DNA from: Bacillota bacterium
GTDB lineage: Bacteria > Bacillota > UBA4882 > UBA8346
Direction: 5' to 3'
DNA: 9,041 bases
Assembly: GCA_028282485.1 (NCBI GenBank)
Contig: JANQHU010000212.1
Span: 1-9,041 of the forward strand
Shown: positions 7,006 to 9,041 of the stretch, in pieces
Layout: the number at the start of each line of letters is the position of its first letter
How positions within the stretch are numbered: the stretch's first letter is position 1
Program-made: the position numbers and the translations under genes
Notes under the pieces: generated by a model
Databases searched by the model: none
The model's input: only the letters and a program-made list of their open reading frames with translations
Told to the model about the DNA's origin: nothing

Positions 7006-7038
7006 TTATCAACTATTTATTCTTTTTACACAAATTTA

Positions 7039-7836
7039 CTATATTAAGTTCTTTAATAATTTTCCAAAAAAACTATTTTTTTTACCACTTTTATTCATCA
7101 ATTCTTTGACGGGCTTTATCTCAATTTCCTGACTATTGATCACCTTTAACGGATTTTCGGCGACTATCAGCTTAGTCTCCTCTTTTCCAATTAGCTCTTC
7201 CATAATCTCCACCGCTTCGGCTAAAAGAGGCCGCCGGGTATTTAAGCCATGGGCATCAGAGCCCAGGCAATGAACCATATTATGTATTAATAATTTTTCT
7301 GCAGTTTCAGCAATTTCTTTTCCAAAACGCCCATTAATACTGGAAGCATTAATTTGGACTAAAATTCCTTTTTCAATCCAATTTTTCAAAAGATTAAGCT
7401 TTTGCCTTAATTGACGATTACGTTCCGGATGAGCCAAGATCGGTTTTATTCCTTGGGATTGTAGTCTAAAAAAAAATTCTTCCGTATAATCAGGAATTTC
7501 CAAAGCTGGTAACTCTACCAACATATAGGCACCATTATTGATACAATAAGCTCCCTTTTTATCAAATAACGCTAAGAGGTCCAAGTTTATAAAAACTTCC
7601 GCTCCGGGGTAAACCCTCACCTTTAAACCAGTTTTCTTAGCTAACCGATCTGCCTGCTCACTTTTAATTTGAATCTCTTGCCAATCTGGTAACCACCTGC
7701 CTTCAATTACATGGGGAGTTGCTACAATGATTTGAGTACCATTTTTTTCTGCCATTTGCAGCATTTCAATGGTTGTTTCAATATCTGGCGCACCATCATC
7801 TATATCTGATAATATATGGGTATGCAGATCAATCAT
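7039..7836 (-). CDS. cpsB: CpsB/YwqE-type PHP-domain protein-tyrosine phosphatase
   Basis: A 265-residue metal-dependent phosphatase of the PHP family that dephosphorylates the tyrosine kinase of capsule clusters and so closes the phosphorylation cycle with the CpsD-type gene downstream. Metal-site motifs are all present: DLHTHIL (His5, His7) and IDDGAPD at the N-terminus, TPH (His42), PGAEV (Glu80), LAHPERN (His136) and GSDAH (Asp194, His196). Length and motif order match YwqE and CpsB. The frame can be extended to a TTG at 7857, but that codon has no ribosome-binding site. The ATG at 7836 has AAAGGA 12 nt upstream and gives the family's usual start, MIDLHTHIL. After the catalytic domain there is a Lys-rich tail (KSGKKNSFFGKLLKNLI) encoded partly by runs of 8 A and 7 T. 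The gene ends with TAG and is followed by the longest gap in the cluster. Cytoplasmic, no membrane segment. Confidence 0.93.
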   Translation of the reverse strand: MIDLHTHILSDIDDGAPDIETTIEMLQMAEKNGTQIIVATPHVIEGRWLPDWQEIQIKSEQADRLAKKTGLKVRVYPGAEVFINLDLLALFDKKGAYCINNGAYMLVELPALEIPDYTEEFFFRLQSQGIKPILAHPERNRQLRQKLNLLKNWIEKGILVQINASSINGRFGKEIAETAEKLLIHNMVHCLGSDAHGLNTRRPLLAEAVEIMEELIGKEETKLIVAENPLKVINSQEIEIKPVKELMNKSGKKNSFFGKLLKNLI

Positions 7837-7848
7837 TAATCCAATTAT

Positions 7849-7854
7849 TCCTTT
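7849..7854 (-). promoter_or_regulatory. Ribosome-binding site deciding the cpsB start
   Basis: AAAGGA read on the minus strand lies 12 nt before the ATG at 7836. It overlaps codons 2-3 of the longer TTG-initiated frame, which itself has no purine-rich site upstream. This favours the ATG start, although the spacing is on the long side. Confidence 0.5.
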
Positions 7855-7905
7855 CAAAATAATATTACAATATCAAAATAATAACCAAGTCTTTCGAAAC
7901 TGACA

Positions 7906-9041
7906 TCATCTCCAATAGTAAGTGCCAATTAAGGAGCAGTTTATTTCATCATGATGAACTCCCAATTGATTTTGATAATTTTGATAAAACACCCAACCGA
8001 GCTCAGCTCCAAAGTGCCATTCCTGATACTTTTTTTGACACTGAACCTTGATGGCACGACTCTCCTCCACTATTCCAGTTAAAAAAACTACCGTTTGTCC
8101 TGGTACCTTAGTCCAGACATCTCCTATTTCCCCTTCACCGTGCCTTTCTTGGGTGAAACTAAAACCGACACTTAAATCTGCGGTAAGTTCCTTGACTACT
8201 TCCAGGTTTAGACGATCCGCATCGGGCCCTAAAGGATCCCCCAGCACCCTCCCCCAATAAGTATAGGTCAATTCCGGATTCAATCCAGTATAAGTAAATT
8301 GAGCAATCCGCGTGTATTCCCCATATAATTTAAGATTTTTTTGTTTTAAAAAGTTATCAATCTCAACTCCAGCTTGATACCCCACTCGCCAAGGATTTTC
8401 TCCCGGCTGAGGCATTGTAAATCCCGAAAAATCATCGTTCCACCGAGGCCAAGGGCGATCATCCATATAATAAACTCCATAAAGCTTTAGATTATCTTTT
8501 GGTCGCCAAACAAGATCGGCAGCAATGGCAATATTGGCCGCCCGATTATTACTGATTTTAAAAACTCGATCCGCTAAAAATTGATAAGTATATATAGGAA
8601 AGAAGGGTAAAGGAGTATAATAAAGCCAGGGGGCTTCTTTATTTTGTAATGATATTTCCGAAAGACCAATGGTTAAAGCTCCCCACTGATAAGCAAGACG
8701 CTGTCCCAAAAGCATCCGAAACTCCCCTTCCGGTACCCAGGCATAAAATTTGAAATACTGCAGATTAGCCCAGTCAATATCAAAACCAAACTGATCCAAT
8801 CCTTCGGTTCTCACTCCTTCCCCCAGCGGACCCAGCATCAATTGGCCGTACCTGCCTGGTCCTAAGCTAATAATTTTTCGCCCCAAGCTAAAGTGAATGC
8901 TACGATAAAAGTGAGTAAAATAGGCTTCTTTCAAACCTAACTCGAAGCCAAGATTTTGATCATAGGCAAACCAAGGTGATAATTTCATCTTACCAATTCC
9001 TTGATAACCAAAATCCCCCGTTAGAAATATTTCATCTGTCT
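7906..9041 (-). CDS. Wzi-like capsule-assembly outer-membrane beta-barrel protein (5' partial)
   Basis: The reading frame is open from the window edge to TGA at 7908-7906, giving at least 377 residues. The ATG at 8988 is only an internal methionine, because 17 more sense codons precede it (reading TDEIFLTGDFGYQGIGK) without a stop, so the true start lies outside. The segment FSLGRKIISLGPGRYGQLML, just after the N-terminal part, resembles the GRxxxxWGPG signature of the Wzi family, with Leu in place of Trp. The rest is a series of short alternating polar/aromatic stretches typical of beta-strands (LKLYGVYYM, LKLYGEYTRI, WHFGAELGWVFY) and ends in YYWR. Wzi proteins are outer-membrane barrels that hold capsule at the cell surface in Gram-negative bacteria. 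It lies 69 nt upstream of the phosphatase gene, which fits a capsule role. Family assignment is by motif and fold pattern only; another outer-membrane barrel is possible. Any signal peptide or N-terminal domain is outside the window. Confidence 0.72.
   Translation of the reverse strand, partial: TDEIFLTGDFGYQGIGKMKLSPWFAYDQNLGFELGLKEAYFTHFYRSIHFSLGRKIISLGPGRYGQLMLGPLGEGVRTEGLDQFGFDIDWANLQYFKFYAWVPEGEFRMLLGQRLAYQWGALTIGLSEISLQNKEAPWLYYTPLPFFPIYTYQFLADRVFKISNNRAANIAIAADLVWRPKDNLKLYGVYYMDDRPWPRWNDDFSGFTMPQPGENPWRVGYQAGVEIDNFLKQKNLKLYGEYTRIAQFTYTGLNPELTYTYWGRVLGDPLGPDADRLNLEVVKELTADLSVGFSFTQERHGEGEIGDVWTKVPGQTVVFLTGIVEESRAIKVQCQKKYQEWHFGAELGWVFYQNYQNQLGVHHDEINCSLIGTYYWR

Noticed and set aside
7855..7857. 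TTG as start of the phosphatase gene
   Set aside because: It has no ribosome-binding site and adds seven residues before the conserved MIDLHTH start, which has its own AAAGGA.
7862..7873. Short palindrome ATATT-AC-AATAT between the Wzi-like and phosphatase genes
   Set aside because: Five-base arms made only of A and T are expected by chance in this AT-rich gap.
8048..8260. Plus-strand open frame of 70 codons
   Set aside because: Antisense to the Wzi-like barrel; Ser/Pro-rich composition is what a reversed barrel frame gives.
8986..8988. ATG as start of the Wzi-like gene
   Set aside because: The frame stays open upstream to the window edge and the upstream residues continue the barrel-like pattern, so this is an internal methionine.

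Overview
The window is the middle of one long minus-strand gene cluster for making, chain-length control and surface export of a polysaccharide (capsule or exopolysaccharide, Wzy-dependent type). All nine protein genes I accept lie on the minus strand, so gene order runs from high to low coordinates. The DNA is AT-rich. Regulation is of the Firmicutes kind: a PHP-family tyrosine phosphatase (CpsB/YwqE type), a Wzz-type chain-length regulator and a separate bacterial tyrosine kinase (CpsD type). The most upstream gene, however, encodes a Wzi-like beta-barrel, which is an outer-membrane protein. The combination suggests a Firmicute with an outer membrane (for example Negativicutes, Halanaerobiia or a related uncultured lineage). 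The lineage is inference and no marker gene is present to settle it.

Layout, in direction of transcription. 9041-7906: Wzi-like outer-membrane protein, 5' end outside the window. 7836-7039: CpsB-type phosphatase. 7038-6869: the only sizeable gap, with a small inverted repeat and a weak candidate promoter. 6868-5396: Wzz/GumC-type polysaccharide co-polymerase, whose last ten codons form a perfect 9-bp inverted repeat. 5345-4644: CpsD-type kinase with a six-tyrosine tail. 4607-3603: ExoA-like membrane glycosyltransferase. 3601-2537: GT-B glycosyltransferase. 2497-1211: Wzy-like polymerase. 1208-312: WbbL-like family-2 glycosyltransferase. 309-1: N-terminal part of a two-[4Fe-4S] protein of the coenzyme F420 hydrogenase beta-subunit family, running off the other edge.

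How the parts fit: the three transferases add sugars to a lipid-linked repeat unit, the Wzy-like protein polymerises the units, Wzz and the kinase set chain length, and the phosphatase reverses the kinase's tyrosine phosphorylation. The Wzi-like barrel would act at the outer surface. The iron-sulfur protein is the least explained member. A priming sugar-phosphate transferase, a flippase and a Wza-type export channel are not in the window and are expected outside it. Junctions from 4607 down to 309 are very tight (1-2 nt between several genes, with ribosome-binding sites inside the preceding gene), which indicates translational coupling. No RNA genes, CRISPR arrays, insertion sequences or convincing terminators were seen.
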